This document shows positions 1-6,846 of a stretch of 37,719 nt of DNA, in pieces (position 1 is the first letter of the stretch; the number at the start of each line of letters is the position of its first letter). The DNA comes from JAVVEH01 sp032251435 (GTDB lineage Bacteria > Verrucomicrobiota > Lentisphaeria > Oligosphaerales > MVZH01): assembly GCA_032251435.1 (NCBI GenBank), contig JAVVEH010000040.1:1-37719 (forward strand), in the 5' to 3' direction. Under the pieces are notes generated by a model that ran no database searches, was not told the DNA's origin, and was given only the letters and a program-made list of their open reading frames with translations. The translations under genes were made by a program, and so were the position numbers.

Positions 1-48
1 CTGTCAGATTCTTCGCTTTTCTCTTTCTTCATTTCTTTCATACTATTT

Positions 49-78
49 TTGACAGAACCGGTTTTTTGGGGAGACAAT
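49..78 (+). promoter_or_regulatory. Candidate sigma-70 promoter, distal
   Basis: A perfect TTGACA hexamer (49-54) is followed after 18 bp by GACAAT (73-78, four of six matches to TATAAT). It would drive the response regulator with a leader of about 130 nt. Seen in sequence only; no transcription data. The rest of 1-212 shows no gene. Confidence 0.3.
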
Positions 79-143
79 CCCGCTCGGCCGCCTCCGGCTT
101 GGACATGGTGGCGTTGTCACGCGTAAATTTGACGGCGCACGAG

Positions 144-172
144 TTGCTCTACGCCGTCCCCTCTTATATAGT
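144..172 (+). promoter_or_regulatory. Candidate sigma-70 promoter, proximal
   Basis: TTGCTC (144-149), a 17-bp spacer and TATAGT (167-172, five of six matches to TATAAT) lie just upstream of the GTG at 213. The -35 is weak. If real, it excludes the longer upstream reading of the response regulator gene, because transcription would start near 179. Confidence 0.25.
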
Positions 173-212
173 ACGCTTGAGCCATTCACATGACAGCCGA
201 GAGATATTTTTC

Positions 213-1559
213 GTGAAGCCACAGATTTTAATTATTGATGATGAGAAAAACACCCGTGAGGGTCTCCAGCGTTTTCTCAGGAGCGCCTATGACGTGGATC
301 TCGCGGATTCCGCGGAAACCGGCCTCGACATTCTTCAGTCGAAGTCTGTCGATATCGTTCTGGTTGACTTGCGGATGCCCGGTATGGACGGCATATCCTT
401 CATCAAGCGGGTCACCGCCCGCTCCACTCCCCCGTTGATCATTCTGCTCACCGCCTACGGAACCATGCAAGTGGCCGACGACGCGATGAACAGCGGCGCC
501 TATGATTATCTGGCCAAGCCAGTGGATCTTAAAAATCTCCAGATGATGATCGAACGGGGACTGAAGGAACGCCAAAGAGCCGATCTGCAAGACGGTTCCG
601 GAACGCCCCGTGAAAATGACATTTTAGACAAAATCATCGGCGACTCCACACCGATGAAAGCGGTTTACGAAACCATCCTGCAAGTCGCCCCCGCCCGCAG
701 CACCGTCCTGCTGGCGGGTGAAAGCGGCACGGGGAAAGAAGTCGCCGCGCAGGCGATTCATCAACTCAGTCCGCGTTGCGACCGCCCTTTTGTGGTGGTC
801 CACTGCGCCTCTCTAAACCCCAATCTTCTGGAGAGTGAATTGTTTGGACACGAAAAAGGCGCCTTCACCGGGGCCACCGACCGGCAGCTCGGCCGCTTTG
901 AAAAAGCCGATGGCGGCACCCTGTTTTTAGATGAAATCGGGGAGCTGGACGCTTCCACCCAAATCAAATTATTGCGGGTGCTTGAAACCCGGACGTTTGA
1001 GCGGGTGGGCGGCACCACCCCCATTGAAGTCGATGTGCGTCTGCTGGCCGCCACAAATCGGAATTTAAAAACCATGGTGACCGAAGGATCGTTCCGGGAA
1101 GATCTTTTCTACCGCCTGAATGTGGTCAATATCACCTTGCCGCCGCTGCGCGAGCGGGACGGTGACGTTGAACGGCTTCTGACGTTTTTCCTGAAGATCT
1201 TTTCAGACGAAAACAGCCGGGACATCGACGGGTTCTCTCCGGAAGCCCTCAATATTCTCACCGGCTATCAATGGCCGGGCAATGTGCGCGAACTGCGCAA
1301 TTGCGTGGAACGCATGGTCGTCATGGCCAGAGGCAGCACCTTGACCTTGGGCGATGTGCCTCCGGAGATTCGATCCGCGGCCGCTCATCCGGAGCTGACC
1401 GACACCGCGGTGTCCGGCAGCCTCGATATCAACACCAAAGAGAAAGAGTTGATCATCCGGGCTTTGAGACAATGCGACGGCAACCGGTCCCGCGCCGCGG
1501 AAAAACTCGGCATCAGCCGCCGGACCCTGTATCGCAAACTTGACACCTACGGCATTTAA
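213..1559 (+). CDS. Sigma-54-dependent response regulator (NtrC family)
   Basis: A 448-aa transcription activator that would be phosphorylated by a sensor kinase and then open sigma-54 promoters. The receiver domain (about 1-118) has the acidic pair D9/D10, phospho-acceptor D52 in VDLRMPG, T80 and K102. The AAA+ domain (about 140-375) has Walker A GESGTGKE (169-176), the sigma-54 contact loop GAFTGA (216-221) and Walker B GGTLFLDE (234-241). A Fis-type helix-turn-helix closes the protein (about 423-448, NRSRAAEKLGISRRTLYRK). All key residues are present. The frame is open upstream to 66, but that stretch is unlike any receiver domain. The GTG at 213 puts the usual receiver start (VKPQILIIDDE) at residue 1 and lies behind a possible promoter. 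No histidine kinase gene is in the window, so the partner may lie to the left. A secreted nitrilase follows 17 nt downstream, probably co-transcribed. The regulon is unknown. Confidence 0.93.
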   Translation: MKPQILIIDDEKNTREGLQRFLRSAYDVDLADSAETGLDILQSKSVDIVLVDLRMPGMDGISFIKRVTARSTPPLIILLTAYGTMQVADDAMNSGAYDYLAKPVDLKNLQMMIERGLKERQRADLQDGSGTPRENDILDKIIGDSTPMKAVYETILQVAPARSTVLLAGESGTGKEVAAQAIHQLSPRCDRPFVVVHCASLNPNLLESELFGHEKGAFTGATDRQLGRFEKADGGTLFLDEIGELDASTQIKLLRVLETRTFERVGGTTPIEVDVRLLAATNRNLKTMVTEGSFREDLFYRLNVVNITLPPLRERDGDVERLLTFFLKIFSDENSRDIDGFSPEALNILTGYQWPGNVRELRNCVERMVVMARGSTLTLGDVPPEIRSAAAHPELTDTAVSGSLDINTKEKELIIRALRQCDGNRSRAAEKLGISRRTLYRKLDTYGI

Positions 1560-1576
1560 CCCCGCCTTTACCATCC

Positions 1577-2425
1577 ATGAAAAAAACTGTCGCGTTACTT
1601 TTTTTGGCCCTCATCTTACCGACATGGGGGGACGACCAAGATACCGTGCGGGTAGCCGCGGCGCAGTGCCCGTCGGCCATGGGGGAAACGGCGAAAAACT
1701 TAGCGCGGATTGGCTTGCTCACTGAGCAGGCGGCGAAGAAAGGCGTGAAAATTCTTGTCTTCCCGGAATGCGCCGTTCAGGGCTACATGGAACCGAGCCG
1801 CTGGCGAAGTTGGTCAAAGCATACCGCGGAAGACGCCGTCAAGACCGTGGCCGAAGCGGTTCCAGGGCCATCGACCAAGTATTTAGCCGGTTTGGCGCGG
1901 AAACACACGTTGTATCTCTGCGTCGGGATCATCGAAGTGGCTGAAGGCCAATATTACAACGCCCAAGTTTTGTTCGCTCCAGATGGAACAATCGCCGCCC
2001 ATCATCGAAAAAAATCACTCTGGACACCGGGTGATGGCGAGTGGTGCGCCCCAGGCGATCGTCCGATTCAAGTGGTCGATACCGAATACGGTCGTCTCGG
2101 CCTGATGATCTGTTATGACTTTCACACCCTTCCCCCGCTCTTGGCGAAAGAGAAAGCTGACATCATTCTTTATTCCGTCGGGTGGTATGGACCCAACGAG
2201 AAAAACTGGTTTTCAAATGTCTTCCCGCGGAAAGCGGTCATCCCTTACGGTTTCGATATTGTCGTGGCCAACTGGTCAGGCCAGACCCAAGAGGACACCT
2301 GGCCCGGCCGCGGTCACAGCTGCGTCATCACCGGCGAAGGAAAAATCTTAGCCATGTCAAAATCTGTTGTCGGCAATGACATCGTCATCGCTGATTTACC
2401 GATCAAACGCGAACAGGATGAGTGA
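1577..2425 (+). CDS. Secreted carbon-nitrogen hydrolase (nitrilase superfamily)
   Basis: A 282-aa amidohydrolase of the nitrilase/CN-hydrolase fold, which cleaves amide or nitrile C-N bonds with a Glu-Lys-Cys triad. E64 (FPECAVQGY), a lysine at 145 or 146 (HHRKKSLW) and C179 (GLMICYDFH) are all visible, so it should be active. The unusual part is the N-terminus: MKKTVALLFLALILPTWG is a convincing signal peptide, with the catalytic domain starting at about residue 24, so it should be exported to the periplasm. Most relatives are cytoplasmic. The gene follows the sigma-54 regulator by 17 nt without a clear Shine-Dalgarno, which suggests translational coupling or a weakly SD-dependent organism. 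The substrate cannot be read from sequence. Two stop codons in tandem end the gene. The 127 bp to the convergent mannosidase contain a GC-rich 5-bp hairpin (CCCCG/CGGGG) but no U-tract. Confidence 0.88.
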   Translation: MKKTVALLFLALILPTWGDDQDTVRVAAAQCPSAMGETAKNLARIGLLTEQAAKKGVKILVFPECAVQGYMEPSRWRSWSKHTAEDAVKTVAEAVPGPSTKYLAGLARKHTLYLCVGIIEVAEGQYYNAQVLFAPDGTIAAHHRKKSLWTPGDGEWCAPGDRPIQVVDTEYGRLGLMICYDFHTLPPLLAKEKADIILYSVGWYGPNEKNWFSNVFPRKAVIPYGFDIVVANWSGQTQEDTWPGRGHSCVITGEGKILAMSKSVVGNDIVIADLPIKREQDE

Positions 2426-2552
2426 TAATATTCCGGATGCGCGCCACCAGTGTATTTGGCCGCCGCCGACTCCCAAACTCCCCGCGGGCGGGGACGCCGA
2501 CGGCTACATCCAGTAAAAGCGACGGATGATATTCATCACATCACGCCTCGTC

Positions 2553-5500
2553 TTAGATTTTAATCTTAAACGTGGCGATCTCGAAGGGCGACAGCGAGAT
2601 CTCCAGACGGCCGGTCGCCGCGGCGTCCGCGTCTTCGGTCCATTCCATTAAATTGGTCGGCACGATCGTGGCGGCTGGCGGGGCGGTGATCACCGCGGTG
2701 GTGTGGCGGCCCCGGGTTTCGACCACACGGGCGACCAGACAATCCTCTTTCTCCGCCTTTTTCAGAACCGCCAGTTCAACGCCCTCGCCGTCAAGCGATA
2801 CCGGCATTCTTTGACCGGCCAGTTCCACACCCTCCAAGCACGTCAATCCCTGGTTAAGCATGGCCGCCTCGGCTTGAACCCCGGCCCCGTCAAGTCCACT
2901 GGCATGGGGGAAAAAACTGTAGGTGAAGCTGTGTTGGCCAATATCGGCCACGGGATCGGGCATCGTCGGGGCCCGAAGAAGATTCACATCCAAGGTGCCG
3001 CCCAGGGCTTTGTGTCCATATTTGCAATCGTTAAGCAGGGAGACGCCATAATCCGGTTCGGAAACATCGATCCAGCGATGGGCGACCGCCTCGAAACAGG
3101 CGTGATCCCAATAGGTGTTGCGGTTATTTGTCCGGCGGATATGCCCATATTGCACTTCGGCGGTCGCGGATTCGGCCCGGATGTTCGTTTCAAACGCGAC
3201 CCGTAACATTTTATGCCGTTCTTGCCAATCCACCTCCGTTTCAAAATCCAGGCGCTTGGAATCCTGACGCAGGCTGACGATTTGGATCAACGTGGAGTTC
3301 CCGATCGTCATGTGGGCTGACAATTCCTGCCGGATCGGCCCTTGAGTCAGGGTGATGCTCTGAACCACCGCTTGTTCAAGCAGGGTCTCTTCGTAATACT
3401 CATCCACGTCCCAGGCGTCCCAGCTATGCGGACGGTCTTCATAAAGCGAGAGCACATTGCCCGCGGTGTCTTCATTGAACAGCTCCCGTCCAGTTTCTTT
3501 GTCATAGGCGGAAACCAGTCTCAAACTGGCGTCGAAGGCATAGCTGACGCGGTCATTTTCCAAGACCGCGCCTTCATTGGCGGGTGTGACGGTCACCGCC
3601 GCGGGCGCCGCGGATGTCCGGCTCAGTTCGACGAATGAGCAAGGCGGCACGTTGACCGCGGCCACACATCCGTCTTCCCCGGCTTGCGTGAGCAACGCGG
3701 TGTCCGCGGCGGCCCCGGTCCAGTCGTCCGGCAATTCAACGGTGTCGGAGAAGGGAGTGGAGGATGGGTTGAACAGGATCAGTTTATCATCGGCGGGTTT
3801 AAACAAGCGTTCCGCGGCGGTGGCCATCAGGCCGTCACATGTGTCGATGATTTCCGCGAGTTCTCTTTCGGTCTGTTCATACACCATATTGATGGAAGAG
3901 CCGGGGAGAATATCATGGAATTGATTGATCAGCAGTGTTTTCCATAGCCGGTCCAGGATTTCGGCGGGATAGGTTTCCAAGCCGGCGGCCGCGCAGAGCA
4001 TCTCCGTCGCCCGGAGGGCTTCCTCTCCGCGGCGCATGAGCAGTTTCGTTTTGGCCTGCGTGGTCAGCGTGCCACGATGGACTTCCAAATACAACTCTCC
4101 GACCCATACGGACAGCTCATCCTTCAGTTTTCCCAGCTCTTCCAGAACGGGCTGGGCGTGGCTCATTTTATAGCGGGGCAGGCCGTTCAGATCATAAGCT
4201 CTCAAGGCCCGTTCCACATGCTCCTCCTTGGGACCGCCACCGCCATTGCCCACACCAAACAAAGAGAGCCCCTGGGTGACAATGCCCCGTTCGGGATTGT
4301 TCGCTTCCACTTTTCGGAGTTCTTCGGGACGCACCCCCGCGTTATAGGTGTCCTCCGGTGGAAAATGCGCCAGGACCTGACTGCCGTCAATGCCTTCCCA
4401 GACAAATGTCTTATGAGGAAATTTGTTGTATTTGCTCCAGGAAAGTTTCTGGGTCAGGAAATAGTCAATTCCCGCCCTGCGCAAAATCTGCGGCAGATTG
4501 GCGGAATACCCGAAGACATCCGGCAACCATAAGTTTTTGATCTCAACCCCGAATTCATCCATGAAGAAATTTTTTCCATGGAGCACCTGTCGGATCAAGG
4601 ACTCTCCGGAGGGCACATTGCAGTCCGCCTCGACCCACATAGCCCCCTGCAATTCCCAGGCGCCTTTTTTCACCGCGTCCTTAATACGGGCGTAAAGCCG
4701 CGGATAATGATCCTTAACCATTTGATAATGCTGGGCCTGGGAGGCGCCAAACACGTAATCGGGATACCGGCTGATCAAGTGAAGCTGGGACGAAAATGTC
4801 CGGGCGCATTTGCGGATGGTCTCGCGGACAGGCCACATCCAGCCTGTGTCGATGTGCGCGTGCCCGACGGCGTAGAGATCCATGGCGGCCGGATCACTGG
4901 TCATTTCCATGAGGGGATTGAGCGCCTCTTTGCAGGCTTCCGGCCCGTCTGTTTCATAGGCGCTGACCGCCCGGCTTAATCCGCGGATGATGGCCGCCCG
5001 GCGGGCGCTTTCTTTGTCCATGGATTGGGCCAGCTCAAACAGCATTTCCACATCCAGGTGCAGCTGCCACAGGGCGTAATCGAAGCGGACCAGACGGAGA
5101 GCTTGCACCCGCCCTTCATAATGGCCGTGGAACTGGTCGGGGTTTTTATTAAATTCGGGGTCGATTTTATGGACACCAAAGAGACCGTTGGCGGCCGCTT
5201 CCAGCCAGAGGTGGACTTTTTCTCCCGCTTTCGCTTTGGGCAGCATATGGTAGAAGGGTTTACCGAAGGAGAAATCAAAGACGCTGCCATTGGTCAGTCC
5301 AACCAGAGGATTGCCGTCGCTGTCGCAAACAAGTATTTCACCGCCCAATTCCGCCTGAAGAACCACGTAAGCCCCGTCCCATGCTTCCGGGATGTCGCCG
5401 TTGACTTCAAACCAGGCGCTTTCCCACGTCCGCCCCCACAGATCCCCCTCTTTCCCATCGACAAACGCCAGGTCTTTGACGCGTGAAAAGGGGGTCGGTT

Positions 5501-5618
5501 CAACACTGTGTCCATACCGCACCGGCAAAGGAATGCTGTCGACAACAATTTTCCGCTTGATGTGATTGTGGAACTGCTTGATTCTGTTACAATGGATGGT
5601 TTCGTGGAAATGGGCCAT
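2553..5618 (-). CDS. Alpha-mannosidase, glycoside hydrolase family 38
   Basis: A 1021-aa retaining alpha-mannosidase that releases mannose from alpha-mannosides, of the Ams1/MAN2C1 (class II, cytosolic) type. An N-terminal beta domain occupies about 30-240. The catalytic domain starts at VGHAHIDTGW, with zinc ligands H255 and D257. The nucleophile is D367 in WLPDVFGYS, and the later zinc ligand is in NQFHDILPGSS. A helical middle domain and a large C-terminal beta-sandwich follow, as usual for the family. There is no signal peptide, so it probably acts on imported mannosides. The start at 5618 has AAAGG 7 nt upstream. The frame continues to 5801, but that extension runs through a terminator and a folded RNA region. 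No transporter or other glycosidase gene is adjacent. The upstream terminator at 5673-5699 suggests attenuation-type control. Confidence 0.93.
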   Translation of the reverse strand: MAHFHETIHCNRIKQFHNHIKRKIVVDSIPLPVRYGHSVEPTPFSRVKDLAFVDGKEGDLWGRTWESAWFEVNGDIPEAWDGAYVVLQAELGGEILVCDSDGNPLVGLTNGSVFDFSFGKPFYHMLPKAKAGEKVHLWLEAAANGLFGVHKIDPEFNKNPDQFHGHYEGRVQALRLVRFDYALWQLHLDVEMLFELAQSMDKESARRAAIIRGLSRAVSAYETDGPEACKEALNPLMEMTSDPAAMDLYAVGHAHIDTGWMWPVRETIRKCARTFSSQLHLISRYPDYVFGASQAQHYQMVKDHYPRLYARIKDAVKKGAWELQGAMWVEADCNVPSGESLIRQVLHGKNFFMDEFGVEIKNLWLPDVFGYSANLPQILRRAGIDYFLTQKLSWSKYNKFPHKTFVWEGIDGSQVLAHFPPEDTYNAGVRPEELRKVEANNPERGIVTQGLSLFGVGNGGGGPKEEHVERALRAYDLNGLPRYKMSHAQPVLEELGKLKDELSVWVGELYLEVHRGTLTTQAKTKLLMRRGEEALRATEMLCAAAGLETYPAEILDRLWKTLLINQFHDILPGSSINMVYEQTERELAEIIDTCDGLMATAAERLFKPADDKLILFNPSSTPFSDTVELPDDWTGAAADTALLTQAGEDGCVAAVNVPPCSFVELSRTSAAPAAVTVTPANEGAVLENDRVSYAFDASLRLVSAYDKETGRELFNEDTAGNVLSLYEDRPHSWDAWDVDEYYEETLLEQAVVQSITLTQGPIRQELSAHMTIGNSTLIQIVSLRQDSKRLDFETEVDWQERHKMLRVAFETNIRAESATAEVQYGHIRRTNNRNTYWDHACFEAVAHRWIDVSEPDYGVSLLNDCKYGHKALGGTLDVNLLRAPTMPDPVADIGQHSFTYSFFPHASGLDGAGVQAEAAMLNQGLTCLEGVELAGQRMPVSLDGEGVELAVLKKAEKEDCLVARVVETRGRHTTAVITAPPAATIVPTNLMEWTEDADAAATGRLEISLSPFEIATFKIKI

Positions 5619-5672
5619 GAAAAAACCTTTAAAAAAGTGACAAGGATGAGATAACGTTCGAAATATACTACC

Positions 5673-5699
5673 AAAAGAAAAAAAAGCGGACGAACCCGC
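5673..5699 (-). terminator. Intrinsic terminator or attenuator ahead of the mannosidase gene
   Basis: On the - strand a 5-bp stem, GCGGG (5699-5695) with TCCGC (5690-5686) including one G-U pair, closes a TTCG tetraloop. It is followed by T8, C, T4. It lies 55 nt upstream of the mannosidase start, so it either ends a separate small RNA or attenuates mannosidase transcription. Its 3' arm GTCCGC can also pair with upstream GCGGAC (5777-5772), a possible antiterminator. Confidence 0.65.
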
Positions 5700-5708
5700 A
5701 TATTTCAC

Positions 5709-5945
5709 GTTTCCCCCCGGGGCAATTATGCCGCAATGGCACGACCAGTTAACACGGACCCGCCCACACCTGTCCGCATTGTTTGCGGTTGCCAACTGCA
5801 AGCGCTACAGGCGGGTCGCTTGCAGCTGGAGCGCGAGCTCAAGCAATGCGGGCAGCCCTGAACCGATTTCGTCCCGAAATCAGCCGCCCCGCCAATTGAC
5901 CGCCTCGTCTTGGTGGGATACCCCCGCCAATCCATCCGGGCAAAC
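5709..5945 (-). ncRNA. Unidentified structured RNA or long 5' leader
   Basis: The - strand between two terminators folds strongly. It has a 13-bp hairpin (5829-5817 with 5804-5792) in which the single plus-strand A-C mismatch becomes G-U in the - strand RNA. It also has a 7-bp hairpin GATTTCG/CGAAATC (5881-5875/5871-5865) and a 5-bp hairpin (5788-5784/5778-5774). An 8-bp match between the big hairpin's loop (5817-5810, GACCCGCC) and 5764-5757 (GGCGGGTC) would form a pseudoknot. The ends can pair, GTTT/AAAC and CCCGG/CCGGG. I could not match it to 6S, SRP, tmRNA, RNase P or a known riboswitch by eye. No clear promoter is seen, so it may be a leader reached by read-through. Confidence 0.4.
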
Positions 5946-5946
5946 A

Positions 5947-5978
5947 AAAAAGGCCGACCTGTGAAGGCCGGCCTTTTT
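5947..5978 (-). terminator. Intrinsic terminator of rpsD
   Basis: The stem has 14 pairs, AAAAAGGCCGGCCT with AGGTCGGCCTTTTT, and a TCAC loop on the - strand, with U6 at the 3' side. The one imperfect position is a G-U pair only in - strand RNA, which fixes the orientation. It starts 18 nt after the rpsD stop codon. The A-tract also allows weaker bidirectional function. Confidence 0.85.
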
Positions 5979-5996
5979 GAAAAATACACAACCCGC

Positions 5997-6593
5997 TTAT
6001 CGCGCGTAGAATTCGACCACGCGCATGATTTCGACGTTGGCCGGAATTTCCTCGAGCAAAGGAATACGGCCGACGGTCACCTTGCAGTTGGCCCGGTCCA
6101 CTTCAAGATACGGCGGCACAACCACGTCGGTATTTTGAGCGATCGTGGCGACAGAGGGGGACACTTCGCTGTTGATGGACACCACGTGGCCGGGGCGGAC
6201 TTGGAAGCTGCCGCGGTCAACTTTTTTCCCGTCCACCAGCACATGGCCGTGCGAGACAGCCTGCTTGGCGGCGAAGATGGAAGGCGCCAGACCACTGCGG
6301 TAAACCACGCTGGCGAGACGCATTTCCAACTGCCGGAGGAATTTTTCCGGTGTGGAGCCTTCCCCGTGTTTCGCCTTTTCGTAGGCGAAACGAATCTGGC
6401 GTTCACTCAAGGCGTAATGAGCGCGCAAACGCTGTTTTTCCTGAAGCAATTCACCATAGGTGGAGAGTTTCCGGCGGCGCGATTTTGGACTGGCGCCGGC
6501 GGGATAAGGGCGTTTGACGCTCGGGCACTTGGGGTTTCCCCACACACAGCTGCCTAAGCGACGACACAGTTTATGTTTTGGTCCGCTATTCAT
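5997..6593 (-). CDS. rpsD: 30S ribosomal protein S4
   Basis: A 198-aa primary 16S rRNA-binding protein that nucleates assembly of the small-subunit body. The N-terminal S4 domain (about 1-80) is the short form GPKHKLCRRLGSCVWG...KRPYPAG known from Chlamydiae, Verrucomicrobia and Bacteroidota rather than the four-cysteine zinc form. The S4 RNA-binding domain covers about 88-150 (AKQAVSHGHVLVDGKKVD), and the protein ends in EFYAR as usual. It is slightly shorter at the N-terminus than most S4 (no ARY start). Three cysteines (10, 16, 23) are spaced C-x5-C-x6-C, which does not fit the standard zinc site. The gene stands alone and not in the alpha operon, with its own terminator. No clear Shine-Dalgarno is seen, which is common for ribosomal genes in PVC-like genomes. 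Confidence 0.96.
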   Translation of the reverse strand: MNSGPKHKLCRRLGSCVWGNPKCPSVKRPYPAGASPKSRRRKLSTYGELLQEKQRLRAHYALSERQIRFAYEKAKHGEGSTPEKFLRQLEMRLASVVYRSGLAPSIFAAKQAVSHGHVLVDGKKVDRGSFQVRPGHVVSINSEVSPSVATIAQNTDVVVPPYLEVDRANCKVTVGRIPLLEEIPANVEIMRVVEFYAR

Positions 6594-6724
6594 TTCGTTT
6601 CTTTTTTCCTAACGTTGACATTCGCCGATGTTCGGTGGTTCAGCGATCCAGCTTGCCTGCCGCGCCAACAATCTCGTGCCAGCAAGAGAGGGCGGCCGGG
6701 GCCGGGGGTGTCTAAAGGGGGGAT

Positions 6725-6752
6725 AATGTACTTCCAAAAACGCCCGATTCAA
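6725..6752 (-). promoter_or_regulatory. Candidate rpsD promoter
   Basis: On the - strand, TTGAAT (6752-6747), 16 bp, then TACATT (6730-6725); each hexamer matches consensus in four of six positions. Transcription would start about 125 nt before rpsD, leaving a GC-rich leader. The 253 bp between rpsD and the next gene hold nothing else I can identify. Confidence 0.25.
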
Positions 6753-6846
6753 ACGATTCTGAGTGATATTAACGATATGAGTGTCGTTCAGGATACCCTC
6801 CCATGATGACGAGCGGCATCCATTTTTGGGCATGAGCTGTTCACAC

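Noticed and set aside
1..55. Inverted repeat CTGTCA (1-6) / TGACAG (50-55) as an element end
   Set aside because: Only 6 bp, 43 bp apart and at the window edge; it overlaps a -35 hexamer and is likely chance.
66..212. 49-residue N-terminal extension of the response regulator
   Set aside because: Not receiver-like, and it contains a candidate promoter. The GTG at 213 starts the receiver fold directly.
5619..5801. 61-residue N-terminal extension of the mannosidase
   Set aside because: It crosses a terminator hairpin and the folded RNA region, while the ATG at 5618 has its own ribosome binding site.
5726..5989. Small gene on the - strand
   Set aside because: Composition is unlike the neighbouring genes, and it overlaps the terminator and RNA hairpins; the base changes favour RNA pairing, not codons.
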